A stretch of 64,000 nt of DNA, taken from Lingula anatina (lineage: Eukaryota; Brachiopoda; Lingulata; Lingulida; Lingulidae). The DNA lies in contig NW_019774069.1 in NCBI RefSeq assembly GCF_001039355.2, positions 374,346 to 438,345 on the forward strand, given 5' to 3'. Every line of letters starts with the position of its first letter. Within the stretch, counting starts at the first letter, position 1. Under the pieces are notes generated by a model that saw only the letters and a program-made list of their open reading frames with translations, ran no database searches and was not told where the DNA came from. Of the stretch, positions 1-11,757 are shown piece by piece. The position numbers and the translations under genes are program-made.

Positions 1-717
1 TTTAATATTATTTAAATGACATTTAAAAATGACATCAGCTGAGCTGGAGACATAGAAATAACATGGTTGGGTATAACAGGACAAATGTAGAAATCGAATT
101 TGCATTGGTATTATTAAACAAAACAAAAAATGTTTTAAATACTGTATATAAGATATTTAAACAACAAATATGCAGCAAAGTGTCTTTATATCCTGTGCAC
201 ACATGTGTAACAGCAGACCAGAGCAGCCGTTCATTAACTCATTTTATGCACTGAACTGTTTTCAGACTGAGACCAATTGACTGTCTGTCTGTCTATTACT
301 GATACTATTACTATTATTACTGATCAAACATACAAGAAAATATCCTGTTCAAAAGTTCAGAGCACTCAAAGAGCTGCCAGCTGCACCAGATTGCTGGACT
401 GCCGTGGAATTGGATGCTTGTCTTTGAGCGCATACAGAAAAGCGGACCAACTGATCCGCGGATCAGATATGGCGACCCGATTAAAAGCTTAATTCCCGAT
501 TAGACATTGAATAGATTTCCCGGGGGGATTACGCAACAAGCATTCAAGTGGTCGGCCATATGCGATATTGTTAGTCCGTTGTTTTGCATGCGTTTTTTAT
601 TAAACGTTTTCATTGGTCCACTGCTGGGTGTTCTGATTACTTATTGGATAATCTGGTTGCCTGTTGATTGCATGTTGAAGAAGCCGAACCAAACCAGGGC
701 TAAGTATGATAATTTAC
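1..717. other. Presumed intron 2 of gene C
   Basis: Lies downstream of the exon 2 donor of gene C. It shows no SLC22 exon on the minus strand and no convincing gene on the plus strand. It contains the degenerate foldback element at 433-589. A short hydrophobic plus-strand reading frame (507-830) overlaps that element and resembles nothing I recognise. Confidence 0.5.
433..589. mobile_element. Degenerate foldback (MITE-like) element, same family as 5966-6125
   Basis: The left end carries AAGCGGACCAACTGATCCG then ATATGGCGACCCGA. The right end carries GGTCGGCCATATGCGAT then GTTAGTCCGTTGTT, which is roughly the reverse complement of the left. The internal stretch (TAGACATTGAATAGATTTCCC) matches the interior of the cleaner copy at 5966-6125. 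More diverged than that copy, so probably an older insertion. Confidence 0.6.
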
Positions 718-1640
718 CTGAGAGAAAACAGACGTCTTGTACTGTGACGTGTCATAGACCCATTGGTTACACTGCACTGTGGCAGTTGTATTGTCTGGTA
801 TCGTATACCACACCCCTCTGGTCACGTTGACAGCATACATATTACAGCGGTCATACTGCCCATCTTCATCAGTAGGAAATATCAAGGAGTAGTTGAGGGG
901 ACCAGTTTTGTTGGAATAATCATCCCAACCTGGGATAAAGCACCTGCAGTTTTGAAAAGTAAAAATACGTCCAATAGTTACCATCCATATGGAGGCAAAT
1001 ATGATGGAACCAATTTTTGTTCCAATGGACATCGAATAAGACTTCCTTAGAATAGACATCTCGTCGTTTTCTGCCAGTGGACGACTTCTACAATCTTTGG
1101 AATGAATTTTAACGAGCGTTATTAATTCCGGTTACCTTTATCCACACGAATCTTATCAAACAAACGCCGTTCGGGCAGACCTGAAGTGTTAAAGAGTTTT
1201 TTCTATCAAGAAGAATAGGAGCTACAACCATCCAAAAAACCCACAACACCACCCAGAAAAACCCACATCATCACATCTGATTCATTTTCTGTACTCGTCT
1301 GTTCATCAACTGGTATGTTTATATCGTTAAAGTTCCCACTGTTGACTCAGTGCATGAAAGAACCCAAGCTTCTATATATGTACAACTCTCAACACCTAGG
1401 GTGACATATCTTAATTATTTCCGTGAGATTTTTGACGTTGTGAGTTGTGAATCCCTAATACTATTATTGTAGGTTTCCGGTAGGTTTGTGTGCTTACCTA
1501 AAGTCCTGTGAAGCCGCTATGAAAGTCATCGCCAATGCGTGCATTCCTGTGACCCAAACCGGCAACGAGAGCAAGAACAGTTGCGTTTTCTGGTATTTAC
1601 CAAATTCTCCCAAATGTGGAATAATTTCTTCAAACTTCAT
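718..1640 (-). CDS. SLC22-family transporter, gene C (5' part only: coding exons 1 and 2)
   Basis: First two coding exons of a third tandem SLC22 (organic ion transporter, 12-helix MFS) gene. Exon 1 is 1640..1498: start codon, cytoplasmic N-terminus beginning MKFEEIIPHLGEFGKY, then helix 1 around LPVWVTGMHALAMTFIAA, ending at a GT donor in phase 2. Exon 2 is 943..718: the large extracellular loop with Cys residues, the sequons NKT, NYS, NVT and NTT, and the SLC22-type CNQWVYDTSQY segment. It is preceded by an AG acceptor and followed by a GT donor in phase 0. Lengths (143 and 226 nt) and phases equal those of gene A. No exon 3 (FNxVC...LSDR) is visible in 1-717, so the rest either lies left of the window or is missing. 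The joined reading frame has no break. Family assignment is sure; whether the gene is intact is unknown. Confidence 0.8.
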
Positions 1641-3645
1641 CTTCGTTGCAGTTTTTTATGCGTGGCAATCAGAAGCCGATAACTTAAGTAAACTTAACTT
1701 AACTTAGTCTGCTGCAAAATCTCTAATAGGGTTGACTGCTCCGATCAAACCACATATCTGCATTGTTCTGTTTATCTAAATTTTCCGGACTTATAACTGA
1801 TAAGATAACAGATTGCCCGCCTGTTTTCAAAGGTATCTATACCCATTCCTGCTAATTCACATGGAAGCGAATACAGGTCTGTTTATTCAACTTCGGAATG
1901 TCCACTTCGTATATTGATACAGATGCATGTATATACGTAGTTTTATCTAGCGCGTTTGTCCATTTTAAGTGACTGGTAAAGTGGCATTGCACGTTATAAC
2001 CGTTTTCCATATCAAATTTATTTAAACAATGAATTTAAAAGCATTTTTCTGTCTCAACAGTTTGCTCCCGTGGGATATCGCCAACACAACAACAAATCCC
2101 CCCTATACTAGACGTCATTTAACGTTGATAATTTCATTACTCAATGAAGGAACATTTGCCCAAATACTCATGAAAGAAATTTTGAACGGGTTTTTCACTT
2201 CATACCCATTGTTAACTTCGCCTTACATATTTAAAACGCAATTTCACAAACAGCAGATTAAAGATCGAACAAAAATAAACACACCTTGTTCGGAATATTA
2301 ATAGTGCTGCATATATAAGAATCGTTTTCATAATCTATATATTGTCTCTGAGTGAAGTGGTCAGCACAATGAACAGGTGGGATGGATTAACATGGAGAGT
2401 TAGAGAGGCTGGTAGTCGTTACTCAGTATTTTCAAAATTGATACGGTTTGCAATTCAGTGGTCAATTTCTCGGAGCTAATTGGAAAGCGTTTCTGGTTTG
2501 CAAAATAAAAAAAACGTTGAAGGACCAGAAGTCCTTAACAGCGATATTTTTCCAATCAGTCTCGGGCCGTCCCTCGAGGAAGACCAACTCCAGATTATCT
2601 TGCAATTTTCTGCATACACATATTCGTGCCTTTATTCCGTCAAACCACTGTTGCATAACAACATATCAATCTGAGGGCAATGACTTATATTCGAAATATA
2701 TAAATAAACATGGTTTGTTTGATTTCTGATGAGAATTTTATTTACAAAGCGTACGGTAAACAACAAACTCGCTTACAGGAAATTAAAAAATTTTCTTATA
2801 ACATTGTTATATGTTAACATATATGCTAAAATTAGATCAATATCACTTCTGCTCATGTTTTAAAATGGACGGGCACAAGGTAAATGTATTAACATTACAT
2901 AGAAAAGAAGGACGATATTTAAGTTTAGTTTAGTTTCGATTGACTGGTATGGAAAGAAAAATAAAAATAATAGCAATAACAATACTTTGTAACGCTAAGA
3001 TCCCCTTAACATCCGATTAACCTGTGCATAAAGACGCATTGGTCAGAATTCTCTTCCCTGACCCTCACGGTCCAGTGCGGACTGCTTGAACACTATCTGC
3101 TTAGGCCTACATATGAAACCGCCTTTTGGCAAGATCGTTTATAGGAATTTCAAGTTCAGGATACTTTTTGCCAAAAATGGTCCCATCATTAGAGTATGTA
3201 TATATCATATCACTTATATGGAAAATGTGTAGCTTTTACTGAAAGTTATTCAACTTTCTTCAAAAATGCTCTTCATAAGAAGAATTCAAACTAGAAACAT
3301 TTATTTTTTAATTTATTGATTTATTGAATGAAAAGGTAAAAGATATACTCTGGTCCAATATGAACTAAAAATTAAATAACCGCAGAATGCAACTATTTAG
3401 TTTACAACTAGTATGAAACAAATGCAAATAATCTTAGTATACATATAAAAGGCACCATTATGCTTTATGACAAAAATAAATTTTGTTTACTAGTTGAGCT
3501 AAAAGTAAATTTGCACACTGAATGTAAAGTGATGTGTTAATATATTTTAAAGATATAACTCTACTGCTTAAAATACAAGTGAAAAGAAATGTTGAAATTA
3601 AACCTTAGACTATCCAACAAATGTCGGCCATGTTTCAAAGACCCA
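1641..3645. other. Intergenic: gene C upstream and gene B 3' flank
   Basis: No coding exon recognised on either strand. The right part (roughly 3300-3645) is probably the 3' untranslated region of gene B. The left part is upstream of the gene C start codon; I see no clear promoter motif and no convincing pyrimidine-rich acceptor just before that ATG. Confidence 0.5.
3300..3325 (-). promoter_or_regulatory. Candidate polyadenylation signal cluster of gene B
   Basis: Three AATAAA hexamers on the minus strand (plus-strand TTTATT at 3300-3305, 3312-3317 and 3320-3325), about 320-345 nt past the gene B stop codon. Position and clustering suit a poly(A) signal, but the hexamer is frequent in AT-rich DNA. 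Confidence 0.4.
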
Positions 3646-3751
3646 TCATACGTTGTCGTGCGCTTGATCATCATCAGAGGACGGGGAGTCATGATCTTCG
3701 CTTTCCTTCAGCGCTACGCTTTCGTATCCATTGGTCTCCCCCATCTTGTCC
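3646..3751 (-). CDS. Gene B last coding exon (cytoplasmic tail)
   Basis: Starts after acceptor ...TATGCTAG in phase 2 and encodes DKMGETNGYESVALKESED, then a Ser/Asp-rich stretch ending in AHDNV and TGA. The DNV ending fits a class III PDZ-binding terminus (acidic-X-hydrophobic). Known SLC22 members such as OCTN2 bind PDZ proteins through their C-termini; here that is inference only. Confidence 0.75.
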
Positions 3752-6700
3752 CTAGCATAGCAACGTTACAGAGATATTAGACAAGGTGACAGTGCGTGAA
3801 GTGCTTGTATTCCCTCCCCCCTAAGGTTATGGCAATCGTAATAGTTATATATCATGCAGTTACGGGAACATGTTTAACCTACATGTAGGACACATCAGAT
3901 ATGGTTTCATGCGTCCTTGATGTAGGTGTGGACGCAATATTGGAAGGAAAATATATAATATTATTTTATATTATATTATATTATATTATATTGGAAGGAA
4001 AATATAATATAGCTACTGATAACTTAAAGTGAATAATGAATGTTGTTTTTTAATGCATACAGAAAATGAACTCGTCCAAGTAACAGGGACACATTGTGCG
4101 TGCGTGCGAGAGTGTGTATGTGTGTTTATAGCACTGACGGGGTTTGTACAAGTTAAATCGTCATAATTAGTAGGAACAACTTACTTGTCATTCTCCAGCT
4201 GCTTTGCTGAGCCGTTACCTTTTTCGCCGGAAACGCTTGAAAAAAGTGACAAATGTTTAAAAGAGTTGATCTTCCCATTCAAATCTGCAACACGAACGTT
4301 TTTGACTTGTGACAAATTTGTGTTTATTTATTTGAAGTTTTTAAAAGTATTATTTACAATCTAAGCTCAATAAAACTTACTAAACTATGAGGGTATCGTT
4401 GTCAACACCAAATCTAAGAACCATCATGATAAACAATAATAAACCAAACCAAATATTCTTTTGCAGATGTGATGCTATAATACCTGTAATATTCGGGTGT
4501 GCCAAAAGCTTCACCTTGTGCTAGGGTTTCCGGCATTGGCACGCCAAGTGTTTCTGGAAGCAACAAGGCCAAAAGGCCGGCAACTAAGGCGCAGACCCCA
4601 AAAACGATTGGCGGGACTTGCTTGGAGGTGTACGAACCCTGAAATACAGAATCATCTTTGTGCCACGGTAGTTATTGAAGTAACACATGTAGTCTAAAGA
4701 TGATTAAATAATAACTTATAAACGTTTTACTTACATCTATACAAAACTTTTCACACACTCATACCAATAAATTGACTAGAGGAGCAAGAATTCCTCCGAC
4801 ACGGGCAAACATGGAACTAACTCCAACCACTCCATTCCTTATCACAGTCGGGAATGCCTCAGCGGAGTAGTTGTACACAAGGACGAAGGATGCGCCAGAG
4901 AAGGCTTTACCAATCATGGACAGCGTAATGACTAACCAATCTAAACCTAGAAATAATAAAAATAAGTCCATCGAGTTTGTGAAAATGCTCATTAGATTTA
5001 TCAAACAGGCCATATATATATATTACGATAAGCATAAAATTTACAACAAAAATATGAGGGTTGGTTAAAAAGTTATTTAAGATCAGTTTAAATACAGGTA
5101 AACAGTGAATTGAATCACGGTAATTGATAGATAGATAGAGCGACAGATAGGTGAATGAATGATGTAATGTGGTGATAAACAGACGCCTCGTGTGTGCATG
5201 TGTGCAGCTGTAGGTATTTTATATAAAACGCAAACACCACGTCATTTTAAAGTTAAAGATAATGCATATTTTCCATCATTTAAAGGAAAAATTATTTTTA
5301 TAAAATTCAGTGTAATTCACATATAACGTAATAGCTGATGCACTTTACCTGCTTCCTTGGGTATAACGGCAGCCACTATACAAGGCACCCCGCAGAAGAT
5401 CATGCTCATGCATAGGCAAGCACGCCGTCCTAACCGGTCCATCAATAGAATGCAGAAAAGAAATCCAGGAAATTCTACCAATCCAGACAGAGACAGATTC
5501 AAGAAATCGTTGTCTCCTGGAAGTTCTGAAGTGCTTAGGGATAGACCATAGAATACAAGACTCACGGTGAACCTGTAAGATTTACATGTAGAAAAACTAG
5601 GCTTTACTCTAGGATTAAATCGGTAACAAATGCACATTTGAACACGTAGCAAACTGATTTTAATACAATTCAACTACTAATAATTTTGAAAGTTCTAATT
5701 TTGCAGTCAATGAAATGACATACTATAGTTTAAATAATGTATAAAGACTACCGAATTAACAATATTAAATATCAAAGTGTTACTTTTTATAAGTTTACAT
5801 ACCAATTATAATATATTATGAAACCTCTATTCCTCATCCGTGGATAATTCATCATTTTAAATACGTGTGACTTGTGCTTAACGTCAGGTTTTAGCTGAAA
5901 AGATAATACGTAAAACCTTTGCGAAACACTTCTTCGTCGAATTTAACATTAATAACTAAGGCAGCATTCAGAACAGCGGACTAACTAGCCTGCGGGCCAA
6001 ATATGGCGACCGACTAAAAAGCTTGCCGTCTAATCTGTTAGACACTGAATAGATTTCCCGTGGCGAAGTATTCAAGTGGGTCGGCCATATTTGACCCGTG
6101 GGCAAGTTAGTCCGCTGTTCTGAATTTGGCAATGACGTAGAAAGGTCAATGTTTTGGGTAACATGCAGATCTGAAATTTAATAGGTTATTGGCTTAAGCT
6201 GACACAAGTATGTATACATGTATAGGCCAATGTGTTATTGCGAGCAATCTGCCTTCAATCTTATCCCTGGCATTTTCAAAAGTGACAATTTAAAGTTTAC
6301 CTCGTCTATTATTTTCTGTGGGATTGGGTTTCCGTTCATTTTTGCCGCCTTTTTGATGATGCTCTTTGAACGTTCTTCCTTCTTATTTTGCAAAAACCAT
6401 CTTGCCGAGCCAGGAATGACCTTGTCCCTACAGATATATCAAATTCAAAGAGCAATATTTCTACATTCAAAACGTCAGTCTGAACATGTAATAGATTGAG
6501 CATTATAATTTTCACTCCATAAAATCTACGTAAAAAATCGCAGATGTCTATAGATACACATGTTTAATGCCCGATACATAAATTGCAAGATAAGATTGGC
6601 GAGAAACACTCAGTAAATTGGAAATAGCTCTGGCATTTTGGCTATTCCCCCCCACTCTCCAAATTACTAATATCAACCTCACAAATCCCACATTCCATTA

Positions 6701-9700
6701 TCAAAGTGATATATCGCCATGTTGAGATTCGTGGACAAATCCAATCACAGTTAAGGGTTTTGTACTGGGCATTATGTCAGTTATTATGGAACAAACTGCC
6801 TTTCTTTAAGCTTTCAAACTAAGCTCTGTCATTTTATAGTATTGTAACTTATGACATTTTAATATAATATAACTGTAAAGTGCATTGCAATTTATTATAA
6901 CGGAATGCACTGTATAAGAAATGAAGATTATTATTATAATATTAGTCTTAAATAAGTCTAATTAATTTGTAGAATACCAAGTTTGTTTTTAACTTGCTTT
7001 ATCTAAAATTCTCTCTTTACGTTTAAATAATTGTTATCAGGGGAAATATCCTCAAGACGAATGTATGTAAATGCTTTATTAAATATAACCGTTTTTATCT
7101 ATCATTCCAAGCTTCAACTTACCAAAAATAAATCAGGAAGAAAATGCTTGGCAACGAAATTGCAAGTTGTAACCAAGTCCAATAGCGAATGAAATATGCT
7201 GCAAAGGAAAGAGTGCAAAAACCCACGGCAAAGAAGGCATTGAAGGATATTCCAGTGATTGTCCGACCGCTTTTTGCTCCAATGAACTCCATAACTGAAT
7301 AATATACAAAAACCCATAACTGGTTAGGTAGTTATAGAAAATGAAAGTGGGTATACATATAACTAAATGTTAAATACTACTTTTTTTACTACTGTATATC
7401 GATTCTTTCACTTTNTTCAAGAAATCGTTGTCTCCTGGAAGTTCTGAAGTGCTTAGGGATAGACCATAGAATACAAGACTCACGGTGAACCTGTAAGATT
7501 TACATGTAGAAAAACTAGGCTTTACTCTAGGATTAAATCGGTAACAAATGCACATTTGAACACGTGGCAAACTGATTTTAATACAATTCAACTACTAATA
7601 ATTTTGAAAGTTCTAATTTTGCAGTCAATGAAATGACATACTATAGTTTAAATAATGTATAAAGACTACCGAATTAACAATATTAAATATCAAAGTGTTA
7701 CTTTTTATAAGTTTACATACCAATTATAATATATTATGAAACCTCTATTCCTCATCCGTGGATAATTCATCATTTTAAATACGTGTGACTTGTGCTTAAC
7801 GTCAGGTTTTAGCTGAAAAGATAATACGTAAAACCTTTGCGAAACACTTCTTCGTCGAATTTAACATTAATAACTAAGGCAGCATTCAGAACAGCGGACT
7901 AACTAGCCTGCGGGCCAAATATGGCGACCGACTAAAAAGCTTGCCGTCTAATCTGTTAGACACTGAATAGATTTCCCGTGGCGAAGTATTCAAGTGGGTC
8001 GGCCATATTTGACCCGTGGGCAAGTTAGTCCGCTGTTCTGAATTTGGCAATGACGTAGAAAGGTCAATGTTTTGGGTAACATGCAGATCTGAAATTTAAT
8101 AGGTTATTGGCTTAAGCTGACACAAGTATGTATACATGTATAGGCCAATGTGTTATTGCGAGCAATCTGCCTTCAATCTTATCCCTGGCATTTTCAAAAG
8201 TGACAATTTAAAGTTTACCTCGTCTATTATTTTCTGTGGGATTGGGTTTCCGTTCATTTTTGCCGCCTTTTTGATGATGCTCTTTGAACGTTCTTCCTTC
8301 TTATTTTGCAAAAACCATCTTGCCGAGCCAGGAATGACCTTGTCCCTACAGATATATCAAATTCAAAGAGCAATATTTCTACATTCAAAACGTCAGTCTG
8401 AACATGTAATAGATTGAGCATTATAATTTTCACTCCATAAAATCTACGTAAAAAATCGCAGATGTCTATAGATACACATGTTTAATGCCCGATACATAAA
8501 TTGCAAGATAAGATTGGCGAGAAACACTCAGTAAATTGGAAATAGCTCTGGCATTTTGGCTATTCCCCCCCACTCTCCAAATTACTAATATCAACCTCAC
8601 AAATCCCACATTCCATTATCAAAGTGATATATCGCCATGTTGAGATTCGTGGACAAATCCAATCACAGTTAAGGGTTTTGTACTGGGCATTATGTCAGTT
8701 ATTATGGAACAAACTGCCTTTCTTTAAGCTTTCAAACTAAGCTCTGTCATTTTATAGTATTGTAACTTATGACATTTTAATATAATATAACTGTAAAGTG
8801 CATTGCAATTTATTATAACGGAATGCACTGTATAAGAAATGAAGATTATTATTATAATATTAGTCTTAAATAAGTCTAATTAATTTGTAGAATACCAAGT
8901 TTGTTTTTAACTTGCTTTATCTAAAATTCTCTCTTTACGTTTAAATAATTGTTATCAGGGGAAATATCCTCAAGACGAATGTATGTAAATGCTTTATTAA
9001 ATATAACCGTTTTTATCTATCATTCCAAGCTTCAACTTACCAAAAATAAATCAGGAAGAAAATGCTTGGCAACGAAATTGCAAGTTGTAACCAAGTCCAA
9101 TAGCGAATGAAATATGCTGCAAAGGAAAGAGTGCAAAAACCCACGGCAAAGAAGGCATTGAAGGATATTCCAGTGATTGTCCGACCGCTTTTTGCTCCAA
9201 TGAACTCCATAACTGAATAATATACAAAAACCCATAACTGGTTAGGTAGTTATAGAAAATGAAAGTGGGTATACATATAACTAAATGTTAAATACTACTT
9301 TTTTTACTACTGTATATCGATTCTTTCACTTTTTCTTACTACCTATAAAGTCACGAACATAAGCTGTAACAAAACTTGAAAACCGACAAATGCTCACCGA
9401 TAACAAAAGCAGGCAAGAAGACCCCCGAGTGTGCGGCACCAAGTATGAAGCGCAGGATGGTGAAAGTAACGTACTCTGGTGCAGCTGCCAGTAGACATCC
9501 GCTCACTACTTGAATAATCTGACTGATGAACATTAAACGTTTTCTGCCAAATCTGAAAATTGATTGATTGATAAGTTTTTAAAAAAGGTAAAGCTATTCA
9601 CACAACTCTTGGGTTACATCATTTGAAAACAAATTTGAAGTATATTTGTAATTTGGAAAATACAACGATGAAGAGTATATATAAATCCCTGCTGGAAGGC

Positions 9701-11757
9701 AACAAACAACAACAACAAGAATTAGAAACATATGTGAACTCAAACTCAAGAGAACATAAGTTTTATCTCGATAGGCCTACTGTGCTTAAGGTTGTATAAA
9801 TAACCAGAAACCAGATTTGATTTCTCTTACTATGCATGTTTAGCACAAAAATATGGAATTGATTCTTTGTACGTTAACGATTAGTTGAAGTGAACTCTCC
9901 TTACTTGTCTGACAAATTACCGAACACTATAGCACCCACAAGCATACCCGCCATATACAGAGACTGGGCCACGTTACTCATGTACTTGCGGTTGCACACC
10001 AGGTTAAACTGAAAATAAGTGCATTAACCGTAGCGAGGATGCGAAGATTTGTCATTTTGCGTCTTTGGTTTTAACAATTTTCAAATCATTCATAAGAGAG
10101 CTGTTTAAATTGTTCGAAATGTAAAATCGACCTTCCGATGGTGATATACGAAAAAGCAAATGAGACCTGCCGAAAGCAATGTCTCAACCGGATGATATTC
10201 AGATTCAGATTTTGGAAGAGTCGGTTTATTTCGATTTTCACGTTGCAATAAATGCTGATTTTCAAAAGAAGTAGAATTTTGATAATTAGCGAAAGACTCA
10301 CCTGTGAAACGACGGATGTCTTGTACCGTGACGTGTCATAGACCCATTGGTTACACTGCACTGTGGCAGTGGTATTGTCTGGTATTGTATACCACACCCC
10401 TCTGGTCACGTTGACAGCATACATATTACAGCGGTCATACTGCCCATCTTCACCAGTAGGAAATATCAAGGAGTAGTTTAAAGTTTCATTTCCCCTTAAT
10501 GGGTTGTCATCCCAACCAGGCACAAAACACCTAAATATCAACAATACTGATGTATATCATTATCAGCAGGGGCCTTTATTTTATCATAAAAGAGCTTAAG
10601 CCGAAAATGGGTCTAAACTTTAAAAGGCCAAAAATAAGATCCACTTCAGTTCAAGATAAATATCCTAGTTGTTTATTGAAATAAACTGTTGGCCTAAAAC
10701 AAAAGGCCAAAGCTGGATGCACTTTCCGTTATACAAAAACCACAATATTCAATTTAATGTTCATCATCCGAGATAGACCAGAGTCTCGCGAATTGGCTTT
10801 ACAAGAAGAGAAATTTTGCGGGAGTAGAAAGCAGGGTCAGAAATAATAATTTACTATCAAATGCGGTGCGATTAAAAGCCAGGAGAATACCTCAGCGGAT
10901 ATTGTTCTGGTTATTGCAGTCTATAGCACAACAATAAAAATTTACCATGTTTTGTACAACACTTTTGTGTTATTTTCTAAAACGACTTTCCTGGCGCATA
11001 GTTTTATCTTTACCGCTTCAAAGTTTACACCACTTCACCCGGATACAAGCACGTTTTGTAGTCTTGTCTAACGTCATGCACTGCAGTCAGCCTCTTCTAA
11101 GCTATCTCAGATGATGACCTTTGGAATACTAACGACGTATTTTTAAAAGGTTAAGCTATTCACGCAACTCTTGGGTTGCAGAACAAAAGCCAAGGCTAAT
11201 AATAGATTATCCAACAGTGTCACAGTACCACTATATAAAACAGAGAGTAATAAATCTAACATTGATAAAGACATATTACTGGTATAATCAGCAAAGTTGA
11301 AGTGAGATTTGGATAAAATCAACCGTATGCATAACCCACAAGTAACGTTACTACCAGCGTGAGTTGTGACAAAATGAACCTAATATCGCCGTCAACACTG
11401 GTCTGCAATGCACTTATGGACACTGCTAGGATACACGCCCTTATCGCACTTCATCAAGTAGGCCTACTTGACTCAGTTTTGACAACCGATTCCATTAGTT
11501 TATAAATGTGCAAGTATTACACGTTTATCAAATTAACGTTGAATCTTATTTCCTCGAAAAATGTTTTAGGTTACCTGAACTCTTGATTAGCAGCTATGAA
11601 GGTCATTGCCAGCGCATGCATTCCCGTCACCCAAACGGGCAACGAGAGCAGGACAAGTTGTAATTTTTGAAATTTCCCAAACTCCCCGAGATGGGGAATG
11701 ATGTCTTCGAATCGCATTATACCTCAAGAACCAAGGCCAGAATTCTGGCAGTTCAAC
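3646..11757 (-). CDS. SLC22-family (organic cation/carnitine transporter-like) gene B, complete
   Basis: Twelve coding exons, read right to left: 11717-11575, 10530-10302, 10008-9905, 9552-9398, 9212-9041, 8345-8219, 7812-7721, 5572-5349, 4946-4765, 4638-4484, 4235-4185, 3751-3646. All have GT-AG borders and phases join to 579 residues plus TGA. Predicted plasma-membrane MFS carrier: helix 1 about residues 17-42; extracellular loop with four sequons (N62, N66, N88, N100); WVYDTSRY and the FNLVC segment; N-half MFS motif GNLSDKFGRKR; C-half motif MDRLGRR; YNYSAEAFPTVIRN near helix 11; final LPET after helix 12. The helix 6-7 loop reads IPGSARW instead of the family's usual PESPRW. A strong acceptor at 11758 before the start exon leaves 40 nt of 5' UTR, implying an upstream non-coding exon. 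Exons 5-7 and part of 8 occur twice in the assembly (N at 7415). Substrate unknown; organic cation or zwitterion is the family expectation. Confidence 0.9.
4185..4235 (-). CDS. Gene B 51-nt exon 11 in the C-terminal tail
   Basis: Acceptor TTTTTTCAAG then 51 nt in phase 2/2 encoding S-VSGEKGNGSAKQLEND-K, then donor GACAA|GTAAGT. Length is a multiple of three, so skipping keeps frame. Gene A has no counterpart: its exon 10 joins straight to its last exon in the same phase. A different acceptor (GTGTTGCAG at about 4281-4289) would lead to an early stop, so I chose this one. Confidence 0.6.
5966..6125. mobile_element. Foldback/MITE-like element in gene B intron 6 (left block copy)
   Basis: About 160 bp with terminal inverted repeats near 48 bp. 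The left end begins ATTCAGAACAGCGGACTAAC and continues to CAAATATGGC. The right end is its reverse complement with few changes, ending GTTAGTCCGCTGTTCTGAAT. No coding capacity, so non-autonomous. Target-site duplication not clear. Confidence 0.8.
7123..7294 (-). CDS. Second assembly copy of gene B exon 5 (helices 5-6)
   Basis: Identical in content to 9041-9212: TT ATG GAG TTC ATT... encoding MEFIGAKSGRTITG, then helix 5 and helix 6 ending FFLIYF(W). 172 nt, one codon longer than either gene A version. Most likely the same exon assembled twice rather than a second real exon. Confidence 0.7.
7416..9332. repeat. Duplicated block 1, right copy
   Basis: Partner of 5498-7414. Holds exon 5 (9212-9041), exon 6 (8345-8219), exon 7 (7812-7721) and only the first 75 nt of exon 8 (7490-7416), cut off by the N at 7415. 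The truncated exon 8 lacks a donor, so a mature message must use the complete exon 8 at 5572-5349. Confidence 0.9.
7884..8043. mobile_element. Foldback/MITE-like element, right block copy
   Basis: Same insertion as 5966-6125, repeated through the 1918-base block duplication. Because it sits at the same site in both blocks, the insertion predates whatever produced the two copies. Confidence 0.8.
10302..10530 (-). CDS. Gene B exon 2 (extracellular loop 1)
   Basis: 229 nt encoding CFVPGWDDNPLRGNETLNYS through WVYDTSRYKTSVVSQ. The 3' two thirds differ from gene A exon 2 at about five of roughly 160 bases, far fewer than in other exons of the two genes. The variable part is the short stretch around NPLRGNET. 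Confidence 0.85.

Larger units (their letters stand above)
5498..7414. repeat. Duplicated block 1, left copy (gene B exons 5-7 and intron 7)
   Basis: Practically identical to 7416-9332 with a constant offset of 1918 bases. The one difference I noticed is CACGTAGCAA at about 5641 versus CACGTGGCAA at about 7561. It contains second copies of exon 5 (7294-7123), exon 6 (6427-6301) and exon 7 (5894-5803) and the start of the complete exon 8. The two copies abut at a single N, which points to an assembly joint. Confidence 0.9.

Noticed and set aside
507-830. Plus-strand frame with a hydrophobic stretch
   Set aside because: Overlaps a degenerate foldback element and then the antisense of gene C exon 2; no family resemblance.
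763-1050. Plus-strand frame opposite gene C exon 2, also seen opposite gene A exon 2 copies
   Set aside because: Antisense shadow of a conserved coding exon; it recurs only because the exon recurs.
4281-4289. GTGTTGCAG as acceptor for gene B exon 11
   Set aside because: In the required phase it leads to a stop after a few codons; the acceptor at 4236 gives an open frame that joins the last exon.
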